Below are positions 25,088-38,107 of a stretch of DNA of 64,000 nucleotides, in pieces. Every line of letters begins with the position of its first letter. Position 1 is the first letter of the stretch. The notes beneath the pieces were generated by a model, which had not been told where the DNA came from, searched no databases, and saw only the letters and a list, made by a program, of their open reading frames with translations. Both the position numbers and the translations under genes were made by a program. Source of the DNA: Streptomyces albiflavescens (GTDB lineage: Bacteria; Actinomycetota; Actinomycetes; Streptomycetales; Streptomycetaceae); contig NZ_BMMM01000005.1 in NCBI RefSeq assembly GCF_014645835.1, positions 221,493 through 285,492 of the forward strand, read 5' to 3'.

Positions 25088-25438
25088 CCAGTCCACTGCA
25101 CTGCTCCCCTCCGCCCGCTTCTCCATTGAGCCGACCGTGATCTACACGGCCGCTGATTCTGCGGCGTGAGCGGACACATCGAACGAGACACGGTCGCCGA
25201 CCAGGACGTTCCCCGACCACGGCGCAGGATCAAGACGGGGTGCCGGCCGGATTTGTCGAGCAGCTTGTGGAGATCTGGCCAGCACTGCGCCGCCGTGACC
25301 GGCACCAACTCAGATCAGTGGGACGCTGACCTCTTGCGGGAGAGCATCGGGTATTGCGCTGCGGACCGTGCGCCCGGCTAAGCGTGAGACCACTCGGTCC
25401 ACTCTTCGGTACGATCCGGGCCGGAACCGAATCGGGGG
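25088..25438. other. 351 bp without an intact gene
   Basis: A minus-strand frame (about 25308-25100) contains VTAAQCWPDLHKLLDKSGRH and PVLILRRGRGTSWSATVSRS, which reads like protein but has no ribosome binding site and no recognised family. It may be a relic. The rest shows no signal beyond the promoter region expected for the following lipoprotein gene. Confidence 0.35.
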
Positions 25439-25993
25439 ATGAACATGCGACGCGTGGTGATGACGGCGACGATCCTGGCCTGCGTGCTCGGGCTCGCGGC
25501 CTGTGGCGACAACGACAAGGGGTCGGGCGGACCGGCCGGCGGCGCCAGTGGGAGCTCGGCCGCGCAAGGCGACAGTGCCGGTAACGGCAAGACGGGGACA
25601 CCGCTCGCCGGCGTCGATCCGTGCACCTTGCTGAAACCCGCCGACGTGCCGCAGCTCGACCAGGACGACCTCGCCCAGCCCACGATGCAGGCCATCCCGG
25701 GCAAACCGACGTGCAGCGGTTACGACTTCGCGGTCGAGATCAACGACGGCGGCGCGGACGTCCACGACATGGAGTTCCACAGCTCGCGGGCCAAAGCGCT
25801 GTCCGACATCGGCGGACACAAGGCGGTGCTGACGCAGACCACGACCGGTTCGGCGAAGGATTGCGCGGTCTCACTCGACGTCACCACACAGGAATACGTA
25901 CGCGTCACCGTCACGGCAGGCGACAACCCCGCGCAGATGTGCGACATCGCCAAAAAGGCTGCAGAGGTCGTCGCGGGCAGGCTGTCCTCCTGA
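25439..25993 (+). CDS. Lipoprotein resembling DUF3558
   Basis: The product is 184 residues. A lipoprotein signal peptide covers residues 1-21 with the lipobox LAAC (Cys near 22). A Gly/Ser-rich linker to about residue 55 leads to a compact domain with VDPCTLLKPADVPQL, PTCSGYDF, KDCAVSLDV and a C-terminal AQMCDIAKKAAEVVAGRL. A pair of conserved Cys and the DPCTLL start are features of the DUF3558 family of actinobacterial surface lipoproteins. ATG 25439 or 25445 can serve as start (GGGGG lies just before). Role unknown; probably attached to the outer face of the membrane. Confidence 0.75.
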   Translation: MNMRRVVMTATILACVLGLAACGDNDKGSGGPAGGASGSSAAQGDSAGNGKTGTPLAGVDPCTLLKPADVPQLDQDDLAQPTMQAIPGKPTCSGYDFAVEINDGGADVHDMEFHSSRAKALSDIGGHKAVLTQTTTGSAKDCAVSLDVTTQEYVRVTVTAGDNPAQMCDIAKKAAEVVAGRLSS

Positions 25994-26039
25994 CACGGCG
26001 CGTGGCCGTCCCAGCTGCCGGCGCGGGGGTTGAGTGCCG

Positions 26040-26198
26040 CGCCCGGAGGCTGCGGGTCGCCACCGGCCGCGGCGTTTGGCGGCGTGCCAGGCTCTGACCG
26101 ACGAGAAAGAGGTCAGGCGCAAGTCCGGCCTCGGACCCACCCACATCGAGGAACTCCAGCAGACAGCCACTCGCCTGGAACAGCAGACGTCAGTCTGA
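26040..26198 (+). pseudogene. Short C-terminal gene fragment
   Basis: A frame ending at TGA 26198 reads ALTDEKEVRRKSGLGPTHIE and ELQQTATRLEQQTSV, clearly protein-like, but no start or 5' part is present. It borders the decayed stretch that follows. Function unknown. Confidence 0.3.
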
Positions 26199-26807
26199 GA
26201 GCGTCCTTCGTTGTCGTTCTTCAGTCCAACGAGCTTCGGCAGGAACTTCTTGGTGACCACCCTGTCGTTCAGCACGCCTCCGGCTGCCGCATGCTGGATC
26301 AGATGGTGGCGCAGATACGGGTGCGGCGGCCCGTCCTTCTCTTCCTGCTGAGCACTGAAGGCGACGGTCAGTTGCCGGTGGGCCCGCGCTTGGGAAAGAC
26401 CATGGGTTCGATATCGCGATGTCCCGGGTCTGTCGGGGGCGGCAAATGCCGCCGTCCGCCTGCTCGAACGGGAACGGTTGTCTCCAGGCGTCGTGTCAGT
26501 GGCGCTGAGCGTATGGTCCGTGCGCGTCCACGGCATCAAGCGTCGGTGGAGGCAGTGGGAAGCCGAGTTCACCTGCCCGTGCTGCGGCGAGGGCTGGGCC
26601 CGGGACAATCTGCAACAGGCTCTGTTTTTGCTGCCGCCGAAGGTCGCCACCGAACTTCGAGTGCAGGTGGAGCGTCTGGACGTGATCCTGCTCAGGCGAA
26701 CACACCATGAGCCTGAGCCTCTGGCAGATCCGGATTCGGCGTGGTGGCATCGTAGATGCTGCGGCCTCGGCGGCCGCGAGGCGCCGGCCATCCCGCCACG
26801 GCCACGC
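26199..26807. other. 609 bp of decayed sequence
   Basis: No intact gene. On the minus strand near 26330-26220 a piece reads HPYLRHHLIQHAAAGGVLND and RVVTKKFLP, similar to the HPYLLRHL and AAAGGVL pattern found near NACHT/NTPase or WD-repeat proteins. It is too short to name, and other frames show only background. Confidence 0.3.
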
Positions 26808-27065
26808 TCAGGTGCATCTGGGCGACGCACACGCCATGCCCGGCGCCTGGCGCAGGAAGTAGCCGAGGGTGGTCTCCAGGCGGTCGACAGGGTGGGAGAC
26901 GATCGCGGCCGGCTCGATGAGGATGACGTGGCCGGCCTGGCGGGCCTGGTCGACGAGTTCGAGGTCCTCGCAGTCTCCCATCCACCAGCCCCGCCGTCCG
27001 AGATCGGTGCGGAACAGGCCGATTGCTCGAACAGCAGGTTGCAGCCGGTGACCCACGGCTTGACG
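26808..27065 (-). pseudogene. Glycosyltransferase family 2 fragment
   Basis: The minus strand reads KPWVTGCNLLFEQSA, then in another frame FRTDLGRRGWWMGDCEDLEL, VDQARQAGHVILIEPAAIVS and HPVDRLETTLGYFLRQ. The pattern of GCNLLF, followed by W-x-GDCEDLEL, is typical of the C-terminal half of GT2 glycosyltransferases (the ED motif). There is one frameshift and no 5' part with the nucleotide-binding DxD motif, so it is dead. It lies just 3' of the IS3-type fragment on the same strand. Confidence 0.5.
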
Positions 27066-27151
27066 GTGTCCGCCTGGTCGCTCGACGAACCCTCTGTCTC
27101 GGTGCCGGACTGTGCCACCGCTGGTCCCGCAGCCATCCGCGGCAACTCAGA

Positions 27152-27350
27152 AGCCCCGCACAACCGGTCGCCCGGTTGTGTACAGGCCCTCCCGCCGCAG
27201 CAGAGCCCCCTTGCCCTTCTTGTCCAGCGTCTCGTACTCCGCGCAAGGATCCTCGCCTTGTACTCCGCTGTGTACCGGCGCGGGCCGGTCGAACGGGCTG
27301 CTACCTGCGGATCAGAGGTCCCGTGGTCGTTGGTGCTGGCCACCTGGGCA
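27152..27350 (-). pseudogene. IS3-type transposase OrfA fragment
   Basis: The minus-strand frame has RRYTAEYKARILA and, after a one- or two-base shift, EYETLDKKGKGALLRREGLY. This matches the first helix-turn-helix of IS3-family OrfA proteins (FTAEYKxxIL, then GxLLRREGLY). The sequence then stops. Only about 60 codons survive, without the rest of OrfA or any OrfB. Confidence 0.5.
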
Positions 27351-27403
27351 CTACTCCCTCTCCGCCCTCGACTCAATGAATCATCCAGTATGCCTGACTC
27401 GAT

Positions 27404-27832
27404 CTACTTTGACAGAGAGGGCCGGCCGCCAACCCGCCGACGCGGCGGCGTCGCCGCTGCGGGTTCGGCGCCAACCGCAGCCACCCCACCAGCGTGGCGG
27501 TCTCGGCCTCGGTGGCCTGCTCCCACCCGACATCGACCGCCCACAGACCGGAACCATCTCAGCAGATCGTGACCGCAGCTCCGACAGGTCAGTGGGCTCA
27601 CATCGCCCAGCAGCAGATCCCGCAGGTACCGGCTCACCGGCTCGATCTCCCGGCTCGCCCCATCGACCACCATGTACGGCAGCGACGCCACCGAGCCCTC
27701 AACCACAGTGCCGACCCGCGGCAGATCCGCCCGGCCGTCCATCAAGTCCCGATGCGCGCCAGTGAACTCAGCATTCCTGGACACAGGGCCAAATTGCTTC
27801 ATGCCCGCGCCAACTGATCGCCAGCAGATCAA
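27404..27832 (-). pseudogene. Tyrosine recombinase N-terminal fragment, frameshifted
   Basis: The 142-codon frame contains SLPYMVVDGASREIEPVSRY, LRDLLLGDVSPLTCRS and GHDLLRWFRS, the SAM-like N-terminal domain of actinobacterial tyrosine recombinases. After LLRWFRS the protein continues in another frame (VDVGWEQATEAETATLVGWL, then NPQRRRR) and then ends. The catalytic domain is absent. It abuts the IS3-type fragment, which probably truncated it. Confidence 0.55.
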
Positions 27833-28023
27833 CCAGATAGCGCAGTCAACGGAGCAGTCCGGCCGGCGGCTACGGCGCCGAGACGTTCCGCGGTCGGCAC
27901 ATGCAACTGGCGGTGCAGAGCGATCGAGTGCACCTGGGCGCCCCCTGTGCGGCAGACATCCCCGGGGGACGGGAGGCGGGACATGATGGAGGGACGGATG
28001 CGTTATGCGAGGAGGAGTACGAC

Positions 28024-28866
28024 ATGGCCGGGTCGGGCTCGGGCGGTGTGGAGGGTGTGACGGGCGGCAAATCGCGGTTCGACGACATCTACGACCGGCC
28101 AGACCCTCGCGCGTATTTCAGGCGGCTGGCCCCGCTGGAGTACGAGATCCCGCACCACGCCCAGCCGGTCTTCCGGCAAGTCGCGACCGAACGTGCCGCG
28201 CTCGACGACGGCCGCCCCCACAGTCCGGCGGTGCTGGACGTGTGCTGCTCGTACGGGATCAACGCCGCGCTGCTCAACCACGACGTCACGCTGGCGGAGA
28301 TGTACGAGCGGTACACCTCACCTGCTCGCCAGGCAATGTCGACGGCAGAACTGGCGGCGCGGGACAAGGTGTTTTATGCCGAGCGGCGCCGACCGGACGC
28401 AGTGCCGGTGTTCGGCCTGGACGTGGCGGCACCCGCCGTGCACTACGCGCTCGAGGTGGGGCTCTTGGACGCCGCCTTCACCGACGACCTGGAAAAGGGC
28501 TCTCCCAGCCCCAGGCTGAGGCGCGCGCTCGCAGAGGTCGGCCTCATCACGCTGACGGGCGGCGGCAGCTATATCACTGCCCGAACGTTCACGGCACTGC
28601 TGGACGGTGCCCGCAGACCGGTATGGGTCAGCGCGTTCGTGCTGCGGACGGTGTCGTACCACCCGATCGTGCGGAGATTGGCTGCGCACGGTCTGCGCAC
28701 CACCGTTGATGTCTCCCGCAGCTATCCACAGCGCCTCTTCACTGACGAGCGGGAACGGCAGTATGCGATCGCGGCGGTACGGGTGCTGGGTGGCGACCCT
28801 GCCGGGCGCGAGGAGAACGGTCATTTCCACAGCCTGCGCTATGAGTCCCGCCCTGATACACCGTGA
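28024..28866 (+). CDS. SAM-dependent methyltransferase-like protein
   Basis: The product is 280 residues and starts at ATG 28024 behind GAGGAGGAG. Near residue 72 it has VLDVCCSYGINAALL, a variant of the motif I glycine loop of class I methyltransferases (VLDVGCGTG in typical members), and near residue 142 a PVFGLDVAAPAVHYALEVGL segment in the region of motifs II-III. Near residue 190 it has LTGGGSYITARTF. I read it as a Rossmann-fold methyltransferase relative, with the altered motif I raising doubt about SAM binding. It is flanked by decayed sequence and has no operon partner. Confidence 0.6.
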   Translation: MAGSGSGGVEGVTGGKSRFDDIYDRPDPRAYFRRLAPLEYEIPHHAQPVFRQVATERAALDDGRPHSPAVLDVCCSYGINAALLNHDVTLAEMYERYTSPARQAMSTAELAARDKVFYAERRRPDAVPVFGLDVAAPAVHYALEVGLLDAAFTDDLEKGSPSPRLRRALAEVGLITLTGGGSYITARTFTALLDGARRPVWVSAFVLRTVSYHPIVRRLAAHGLRTTVDVSRSYPQRLFTDERERQYAIAAVRVLGGDPAGREENGHFHSLRYESRPDTP

Positions 28867-29090
28867 CACCCGGGGAATCGCTCCGACGTCGTCGTCGACC
28901 TGCGACCGGCGAACTTCCTCGATGCCGACGGATGCGGCTCCTTGTGCCGATCAGCAACCAGTCCTTGACCACCCACCGTATGTTCACCTGGGCGCTATCG
29001 AAAGTACGCCTGAGAAGCACCCACGGTGCAGGAAAAGGCTGCATTGTCTGGTTTCAGACACCCGTATCCGAGTATAGAAAGTCAGACAAC

Positions 29091-29228
29091 ATGGCCGAGA
29101 TACTGGCAGCCGTGGCAACAAAGATCACCGTTGCTCTCGTTGAGGCGATCGTCCTGCGCCTCGTGTGGCAGCTGTGGTCCGCTTACTCACGCTCTCTGCG
29201 TACCGCCTTCGCACCGGCTGCCGCGTAA
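29091..29228 (+). CDS. Small protein of 45 residues, single amphipathic or membrane helix
   Basis: ATG 29091 opens a 45-codon frame: MAEILAAVATKITVALVEAI followed by VLRLVWQLWSAYSRSLRTAF and a short Ala tail. The central 22 residues could span a membrane. No clear Shine-Dalgarno sequence is present. Base composition and third-position GC fit coding sequence, and the protein resembles very small hypothetical Streptomyces proteins; no function can be given. Confidence 0.4.
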   Translation: MAEILAAVATKITVALVEAIVLRLVWQLWSAYSRSLRTAFAPAAA

Positions 29229-29345
29229 CACCGCGGCGCCCGGCAGCGCTCACGCCACCGCGCGCCATTGGGTTGTGGTTTCGTCCGGCGGCCCTCCATG
29301 CCGTTCGACCGGCTCGGGCGCCGGAATTCACCCACGCCTGGATGC

Positions 29346-29663
29346 CTATGTCTGGGCATCTGGGGCCTTCTCCTCCTTCCGTCCGCTGCGTACCAGCCAG
29401 GTGGCTCCGCCGACGGCCAGGGCGACCGGCCATTCCAGAGCCCCCGCCACGGCCATTGCTCCAAGGCCTCCGTAGAACACGAGATCCTTGGCGGCGGGCG
29501 TACCGGGCAGTCGTGTTGTCGCCGCTCGGGCCGTGCTGGTCATCTCTTCCCTGGTGAGGTACGGAACCGGCACCGGAGGATGCAGTGTGCGCAGGTGAAG
29601 GTGCAGACCCGCGCCGTCGCCCGGGTGGGTTTCCTGTCGCGTCTTCTCCGCTGTCTTGCCCAT
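29346..29663 (-). CDS. Small protein with C-terminal hydrophobic segment
   Basis: The product is 105 residues. ATG 29663 directly follows GGGAGGAGGGG, which decides the start over the longer frame to 29831. The N-terminal half is hydrophilic (MGKTAEKTRQ, then LHPPVPVPYLTREEM). Residues about 65-95 form a hydrophobic stretch (AKDLVFYGGLGAMAVAGALE, then WPVALAVGGATWLV), followed by a charged tail RSGRKEEK. It is probably a single- or double-pass membrane protein. It is divergent from the large P-type ATPase gene that starts 161 bp away, so a shared regulatory region is likely. Confidence 0.6.
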   Translation of the reverse strand: MGKTAEKTRQETHPGDGAGLHLHLRTLHPPVPVPYLTREEMTSTARAATTRLPGTPAAKDLVFYGGLGAMAVAGALEWPVALAVGGATWLVRSGRKEEKAPDAQT

Positions 29664-29824
29664 CCCCCTCCTCCCTTCATCGGAGTCGGTGTGGTGTGCC
29701 TCTTCAATTCTCGCGCGCTTCCGGTGGCGCGTGTGCAGGGAAGGCGTTGCCATGGAAATGCGGGATGCCGGCCTCACCGTGCACGTGAAGTGAGTGCCGG
29801 ACCACAGGAAGCTGGTGATGCGCT

Positions 29825-34204
<4,380 letters not shown>

Positions 34205-34303
34205 CTAGTGGCCCTGCACGGTGCTCTCGGCTCTCCGTGGGTACTCGGTCGGCGCCTGAAGCGGCGGTGAGCGGCACCGTCCCCCGAAGAGGAGGGACTC
34301 GAC

Positions 34304-34723
34304 ATGACCCAACGGGTGCGCGACATCATGACCGCCTCGCCTGTGACGGTGGGGCCGCTGGCGTCGGTGACATCCGTGGCCCGGATGATGCGCGATCAGA
34401 ACGTCGGGGCCGTCCTCGTGACGGAGGAAGGCCATCTCCGCGGCCTGGTGAGCGACCGCGATCTCGTGGTCCGCGCGCTCGCGGACGGCGCGGACCCGGA
34501 TGAAACCACCGTCACCAGCGCCTGCAGCGACGATCTCGTCACGGTGAGCCCCGACGAAAACCTCGACCTCGCGATCACGCTGATGCGTGAGCACGCCGTC
34601 CGCCGCATCCCGGTCGTTGACCACGGCCATCCCGTCGGCATTGTCTCTCTGGGAGACCTGGCCATCGAACGTGACCCTGAGTCGGCGCTCGGCGAGATCA
34701 GTGCAGCGACGCCCAATACATAG
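34304..34723 (+). CDS. Two-CBS-domain protein
   Basis: The product is 139 residues made of two CBS repeats: RDIMTASPVTVGPLASVTSV with GAVLVTEEGHLRGLVSDRDL, and CSDDLVTVSPDENLDLAITL with RRIPVVDHGHPVGIVSLGDL. CBS pairs bind adenosine nucleotides and act as small regulatory modules. The start ATG follows AGAGGAGGG. It lies 99 bp after the ATPase gene on the same strand and may be co-transcribed; stress-associated CBS proteins of this type are common in Streptomyces. Confidence 0.9.
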   Translation: MTQRVRDIMTASPVTVGPLASVTSVARMMRDQNVGAVLVTEEGHLRGLVSDRDLVVRALADGADPDETTVTSACSDDLVTVSPDENLDLAITLMREHAVRRIPVVDHGHPVGIVSLGDLAIERDPESALGEISAATPNT

Positions 34724-34789
34724 CCCCAGCCGGAGCCGGCAAGCCACTACCAAGACAGCGCATGGGACGTGGGAGGAGCTGACCGTGGC

Positions 34790-34885
34790 ATGGCACGTGC
34801 CGTGTGGAACGGGACTCTGACGTTCGGCCTGATTTCCTTGCCGGTTCAACTGTTCACGGCGACGGACAGCCTGCCACACCATCCG
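34790..34885 (+). pseudogene. 5' fragment of a Ku (non-homologous end-joining) gene
   Basis: ATG 34790 opens MARAVWNGTLTFGLISLPVQ followed by LFTATDSLPHH, an excellent match to the first 26 or so residues of bacterial Ku (MARAxWxGxxTFGLVxxPVQLF). Immediately after TATD the sequence runs into a 22-bp tandem duplication (34877-34920) and no further Ku sequence (no LQRGT or DRI motif) is found. The gene is truncated and should be non-functional. GGGAGGAG precedes it, so the original start region survives. Confidence 0.6.
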
Positions 34886-34920
34886 AATTCGTCTGCGGCA
34901 CCATCCGAATTCGTCTGCGG
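34877..34920 (+). repeat. Perfect 22-bp tandem duplication
   Basis: CACCATCCGAATTCGTCTGCGG occurs twice head to tail, 34877-34898 and 34899-34920. It marks the breakpoint of the truncated Ku gene. Confidence 0.9.
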
Positions 34921-35052
34921 CCCACCGGCCCCAGCAGACAGCAGACGCAGTCCCGCATCCTGCGGTGCGGTTCGATGCGGGAGAACCGGTGCGCCACCCG
35001 CTGAAGAGATCGTCGAGTTCCGCTTCCCATCCCCTGCTTCTGGTGCAAACGC

Positions 35053-35529
35053 TCAGCGAAAGACGACGCCGACCGTTCCGCGGCGCGCGGCTTCGACCAT
35101 CTCGGCCTGGTCCATCGCGCGGCGGACCAGGTCTTTCAGCCGCGCCTCGTCCAATCCGCGTGCGGGCGTCAGCCGCAGCAGGGTCTGCCAGAGCAGGCTC
35201 TTCCCTTCGATGCCCAGACGCAGCGTTTCAAGCTCGATGATCGTACTCAGGTGAGAGCGGCGCACGATGCGCCCGTTCAGCTTGAGCAGACGCAATTTTT
35301 CGGCCAGCCACCCCGCGTAGAACTTGTGCCGTCGTGCCGGCACACCGAGCAACGACATCACGTCGAGAAGGTGCTGACGGTCCTCTGCGACCTCGTCCGC
35401 GACACGGCGCAGGTCGCTGCCGTGCGGCGTGGAGCGCATTTCCTCAGCCAAGTGTTGGGAGAGCAGTTTCCCGGTGGTGGAACCGGCGAGGTGGTCGTTG
35501 AGGTAGATCCCTAGGACATCAGGGCGCAT
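35053..35529 (-). CDS. Helical-bundle protein, function unknown
   Basis: The product is 158 residues and nearly all helical: LGIYLNDHLAGSTTGKLLSQ, ADEVAEDRQHLLDVMSLLGV, LAEKLRLLKLNGRI, STIIELETLRLGIEGKSLLW, and LKDLVRRAMDQAEMVEAA. Length and helix pattern suggest a four-helix ferritin-like bundle, but a complete metal-binding E-x2-H pair is not obvious. ATG 35529 follows AAGGAGATG. It is upstream of nothing on its strand except the Ku scar and lies just downstream of the Rieske gene (19 bp apart, same strand), suggesting co-expression. Confidence 0.7.
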   Translation of the reverse strand: MRPDVLGIYLNDHLAGSTTGKLLSQHLAEEMRSTPHGSDLRRVADEVAEDRQHLLDVMSLLGVPARRHKFYAGWLAEKLRLLKLNGRIVRRSHLSTIIELETLRLGIEGKSLLWQTLLRLTPARGLDEARLKDLVRRAMDQAEMVEAARRGTVGVVFR

Positions 35530-35548
35530 GGGGGCATCTCCTTGTGGC

Positions 35549-36427
35549 TCAGTTCTTGGCGAGACGGACTTCGACGTGGCCGTTTGACGAGGGGCGGCAT
35601 TCGAAGCAGGGCTGAGGAGCGGTCGCCGGCCCGTGGATGTTTTCGCCGTCGGCGAGCCGGAACTGGCTGCCGTGCCAGGGGCATTCGATGCAGTCCGCGA
35701 CGATTTTGCCCTCATGGAGCGGACCGCCCATGTGACTGCAACGATCGGCAAGGGCGTGCCACTGTCCGTTTGTCTTCCGCACCACCAGGACTGGCACCTC
35801 ACCCGCCATGCGTCGTACGGGAATGTCGACGGGGAATTCGTGTACTACTCCCACATCGCGCCAAGCCGGATCGACGAGAACGGGTACCGCTGCGGCATGG
35901 TTGACTCCGGCTGCCTGCCGGTAAGCGAGGTGACCGCCGACTACGCCGCCCGTGGTGGCAGCGGCCATGCCACCGAATCCCAGCACGCGGCCGAGTCCGG
36001 TACGCCCCTTGCAGCGCGCCACCAGAGAGCCGGCGTACGCCACGACGGCTACGAGGTTGGCCGCCGCGTGGAAGAGCCCGGTGCGTGCCTGGCGGGGTGG
36101 CTGATCCGCCCAGTCCACCCATCCGGCTGCGGCGGCAGGCGCCGCGCCGACCAGGCCCACCGCTACCAAACGGCGCGCTGCCCGGCTTTCCCCGGGCAGC
36201 AGGTCGAGGATGCCCGCCGCCGTCCAGGCCCCGATCGGCAACTGCACCAGCGCCGGATGTACGGGATGCCCTAGCCAGAGCCCGCGCAGTACGTCCCGGC
36301 CCCCGCCCAGGGGGACCGCACGAACGACCATACGTAGGGTGGTCGCCAAGCTGTCCAACCACTCCTGATCTTCGACGGCATCCAACGCGGTAGGCAGTAT
36401 GTTCTTCTTTGCCCTGGTATCGCCCAT
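35549..36427 (-). CDS. Rieske [2Fe-2S] protein with N-terminal DUF2231 membrane domain
   Basis: The product is 292 residues. Residues about 40-180 form a four-helix membrane domain of the DUF2231 type (GHPVHPALVQLPIGAWTAAG, then LVAVVAYAGSLVA). Residues about 190-290 are a Rieske domain with both cluster-binding boxes: CSHMGG and CPWHGSQF. The order suggests a membrane-tethered redox protein. ATG 36427 (MGDTRAKKN) is chosen by similarity of layout; the ribosome binding site is weak and the longer frame to 36565 is unlikely. It probably forms an operon with the helical-bundle gene. Confidence 0.85.
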   Translation of the reverse strand: MGDTRAKKNILPTALDAVEDQEWLDSLATTLRMVVRAVPLGGGRDVLRGLWLGHPVHPALVQLPIGAWTAAGILDLLPGESRAARRLVAVGLVGAAPAAAAGWVDWADQPPRQARTGLFHAAANLVAVVAYAGSLVARCKGRTGLGRVLGFGGMAAATTGGVVGGHLAYRQAAGVNHAAAVPVLVDPAWRDVGVVHEFPVDIPVRRMAGEVPVLVVRKTNGQWHALADRCSHMGGPLHEGKIVADCIECPWHGSQFRLADGENIHGPATAPQPCFECRPSSNGHVEVRLAKN

Positions 36428-36695
36428 ATAGGACGAGTGGCCGGGGCGGGCCGCGGCAAACGTCGCCCCCGGCTCGCCCCGCCAGGCTGGCGAATGCCCC
36501 TGTGCGTCACCGGAACCGCCAAACAGAGCCGACGCCCAGCCGGTGACGCCGGGAGCAGCCCGCACCAGGTGTGCTCTCCGGTGGGTCCGCAGGGCGTGCC
36601 TCGTCCGGCTCCTGAGCTGCTATGTATCCATCCAGCCGCCGCACCGCTGACCGTCACGAAGTGAGCGTAGGCTGCTTGGCAGTGGGTCCCGGGGG

Positions 36696-38091
36696 GTGGT
36701 TCGGGTGGCTGCGACTGTGTCTGACTTATCGGGTCTTGGCCTGTTGACCTGGGTGTATCCGCCAGGGTTGGTCGACCGGGTGGTGGCCGCGTGCGGACGT
36801 TCAGAGCAGCGTAGGCGGCTGCTTCCCACACGGCTAGTGGTGTATTTCGTGTTGGGGCTGGCTCTTTTCTCGCCTGCTCCGTATCTGGAAGTGATGCGGC
36901 ACCTCGTCGAGGGACTGCGGGGTTTGGGGCTGCTCGGTGACTGGCATGTTCCGGCGAAGTCCTCGCTGTTCAGGGCCCGGCAGCGGCTGGGATCCGAGCC
37001 GCTGCAGGTGCTGTTCGCAGCGACCGCGAAGCCGATGGCCACCGAGGCGACACCCGGGGCGTTCTGGCGGGGACTGCGGCTGCTGGCCGTCGATGGAACG
37101 TGCTGGGATGTTGCCGACACCGAAGCGAACGAGGCCGCCTTCGGGCGTCCGGGAAACGGCCGCGGGACGAAGAAAAGCGCGTTCGTCCAGGTGCGGATGG
37201 CTGCCCTGGTGGAAGTGGGCAGTCACGCGGTGCTGGACGCAGAACTCGCCGGCTGCCGCACCGGGGAAGTCACCCTGGTCGGCCGCCTGCCCCGTTCCTG
37301 CGGCCAGGGCCAGCTCGTCCTGGCCGATCGTGAGTTCCTCGGCGTCCCGCTGTGGCAGGCGTTCACCAGCACCGGAGCCCAACTGCTGTGGCGGGTGCCC
37401 GCCAACCGCATCCTGCCCCTCGACAAGCAACTTCGTGACGGATCATGGCTCTCCCACATCCATGCCTCCACCGACCCGGCCCGCCGGGATCCGGTCCAGG
37501 TCCGCGTCCTGGCCTACCAACTCAAAGACACCGCTGACGGAACCTGCGGCCGAGGACTACCGCCTGGTCATCAGCCTCCTGGACGCCCGCCGCTATCCGG
37601 CCCGGCAGCTGGCCACGCTCTACCGCGAACGCTGGGAGATCGAATCGGTCTTCGCCGAGATCAAAACCCAGCAGCGCGGCGCGCGGGTCGCGCTCAGCAG
37701 CAAGACCCCTGACGGTGTCCTCCAGCAGATCTGGGCCCACCTCCTGGTCCACCATGCTCTGCGGGAGTTGATGCTGAGAACCGCTGCCACCCGCCAACTC
37801 GACCCTGACCGCATCTCCTTCACCGAAACCCTGCGCTCCGCCCGCCGCAGTGTGACCGTCACGCCGGGCAGCTCTCCCCCTGACCTCCTGGTCAAAGCAC
37901 TGCGATTACTTCAGGAGGACCTCCTGGAAAGACTCCTGCCCGCCAGACGCCCCCGAAGCCAGCCCCGTGTCGTGAAACGCAAGATGTCCAACTACCGGCT
38001 CAAGCGGCCCGAACGCCACGCCTGGCCCCAGCCGACCCACACCGGCACCCAAGCCATCCTCATCAAACGACCCCAACCCACAGACCAATAA
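36696..38091 (+). mobile_element. IS4-family transposase gene with one frameshift
   Basis: The first frame (36696 to about 37530) gives the N-terminal domain (RLVVYFVLGLALFSPAPYLE, VMRHLVEGLR) and two catalytic acids: LLAVDGT and VLADREF. At about 37530 the sequence shifts to another frame, which supplies AEDYRLVISLLDARRYPARQ and the YRERWEIESVFAEIK block, exactly the IS4 signature Y-x2-R-x3-E-x6-K, and runs to 38091. Together they form a full IS4-type protein of about 465 residues, so a single base change separates it from an intact gene. I could not identify clean terminal inverted repeats on either side. Confidence 0.75.
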
Positions 38092-38107
38092 CGCAACGGC
38101 ATTGCCT

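Noticed and set aside
25871..27376. 501-codon minus-strand frame considered as one gene
   Set aside because: It strings together pieces of unrelated families in only part of its length; the family-like parts change frame, so it is a run of relics.
34877..34920. 22-bp duplication considered as target-site duplication of an inserted element
   Set aside because: The two copies are adjacent with nothing between them; it is a tandem duplication.
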